Part shown: positions 22,972-23,032 of the stretch, in pieces
Numbering within the stretch: position 1 is the first letter of the stretch
Layout of the letters: each line of letters opens with the position of its first letter
DNA from: RI-92 sp037384645
GTDB taxonomy: Bacteria; Pseudomonadota; Gammaproteobacteria; UBA6429; Thiohalophilaceae
Length of the DNA: 23,032 nt
Assembly (NCBI GenBank): GCA_037384645.1
Contig: JARRNT010000061.1
Location: forward strand, 1-23,032
Reading direction: 5' to 3'
Position numbers and translations under genes: made by a program
Notes under the pieces: model-generated
The model's database searches: none
What the model was told of the DNA's origin: nothing
What the model saw: the letters and a program-made list of their open reading frames with translations, nothing else

Positions 22972-23032
22972 TCAGACTGCCTCAATCACAACATTGACAT
23001 CCTGGATCACATCAGTATGGGTCCGCACCTGG
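22972..23032 (-). CDS. rplI: 50S ribosomal protein L9, C-terminal end only
   Basis: The last 19 codons of a gene that enters from the right edge, reading QVRTHTDVIQDVNVVIEAV then TGA. The HTDV...VNVV ending matches the C-terminus of L9, and rplI is the usual neighbour upstream of dnaB and alr in gammaproteobacteria. The rest is outside the window. Confidence 0.75.
   Translation of the reverse strand, partial: QVRTHTDVIQDVNVVIEAV

Overview
The window is chromosomal DNA from a gammaproteobacterium outside the Enterobacterales. The gene neighbourhoods support this: rpsP-rimM-trmD-rplS next to ffh, ypjD and a CorB/YfjD-type gene; xerD-dsbC; and rplI-dnaB-alr. The protein sequences align with gammaproteobacterial homologues as I remember them. 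Genus cannot be assigned from the sequence alone. Most of the window is conserved housekeeping DNA. No IS element, prophage, CRISPR array, tRNA or rRNA was seen.

Layout, left to right. (1) 1-315 has no convincing protein gene. Its minus strand reads as a likely Csr/Rsm-type regulatory RNA: nine GGA triplets in about 195 nt, several in hairpin loops. Its 3' end is cut by the window edge. (2) A plus-strand pair follows: a RecB/AddA-like helicase-nuclease and the chaperedoxin CnoX, closed by a bidirectional terminator. (3) A minus-strand run comes next: a TPR-like exported protein, a small lipoprotein, a DNA-alkyl repair methyltransferase, xerD and dsbC. (4) Then the minus-strand ribosomal/tRNA operon rpsP-rimM-trmD-rplS, preceded by ffh and a class II cyclic-nucleotide phosphodiesterase-like gene. 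(5) A plus-strand stretch holds ypjD, a CorB/CNNM transporter and a tandem-FHA protein. (6) radA is on the minus strand. (7) A plus-strand pair follows: a TerC protein with a C-terminal PGPGW module, and an overlapping lipoprotein. (8) The window closes with minus-strand alr and dnaB and the last 19 codons of rplI.

Two essential genes carry lesions as assembled. ffh keeps its first five codons (MFDGL) but then jumps, out of frame, to the GEEVLKSLTPGQ segment. About 54 codons of the N domain are missing. dnaB has an in-frame loss of about 11 codons that removes the near-invariant VVALSQLNRSL segment between the Walker B region and the KRP-SDLRES segment. A third place, between the FHA gene and radA, looks like two out-of-frame pieces of a small gene. 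Several deletions in about 10 kb, two of them in genes that should not tolerate them, suggest assembly or consensus error. If real, they would be extraordinary.

The most biologically interesting candidates are the unannotated Csr/Rsm-like RNA, the TerC-PGPGW fusion with its lipoprotein partner, the FHA protein with altered phosphothreonine-binding residues, and paired DnaA-box-like sites in front of dnaB.
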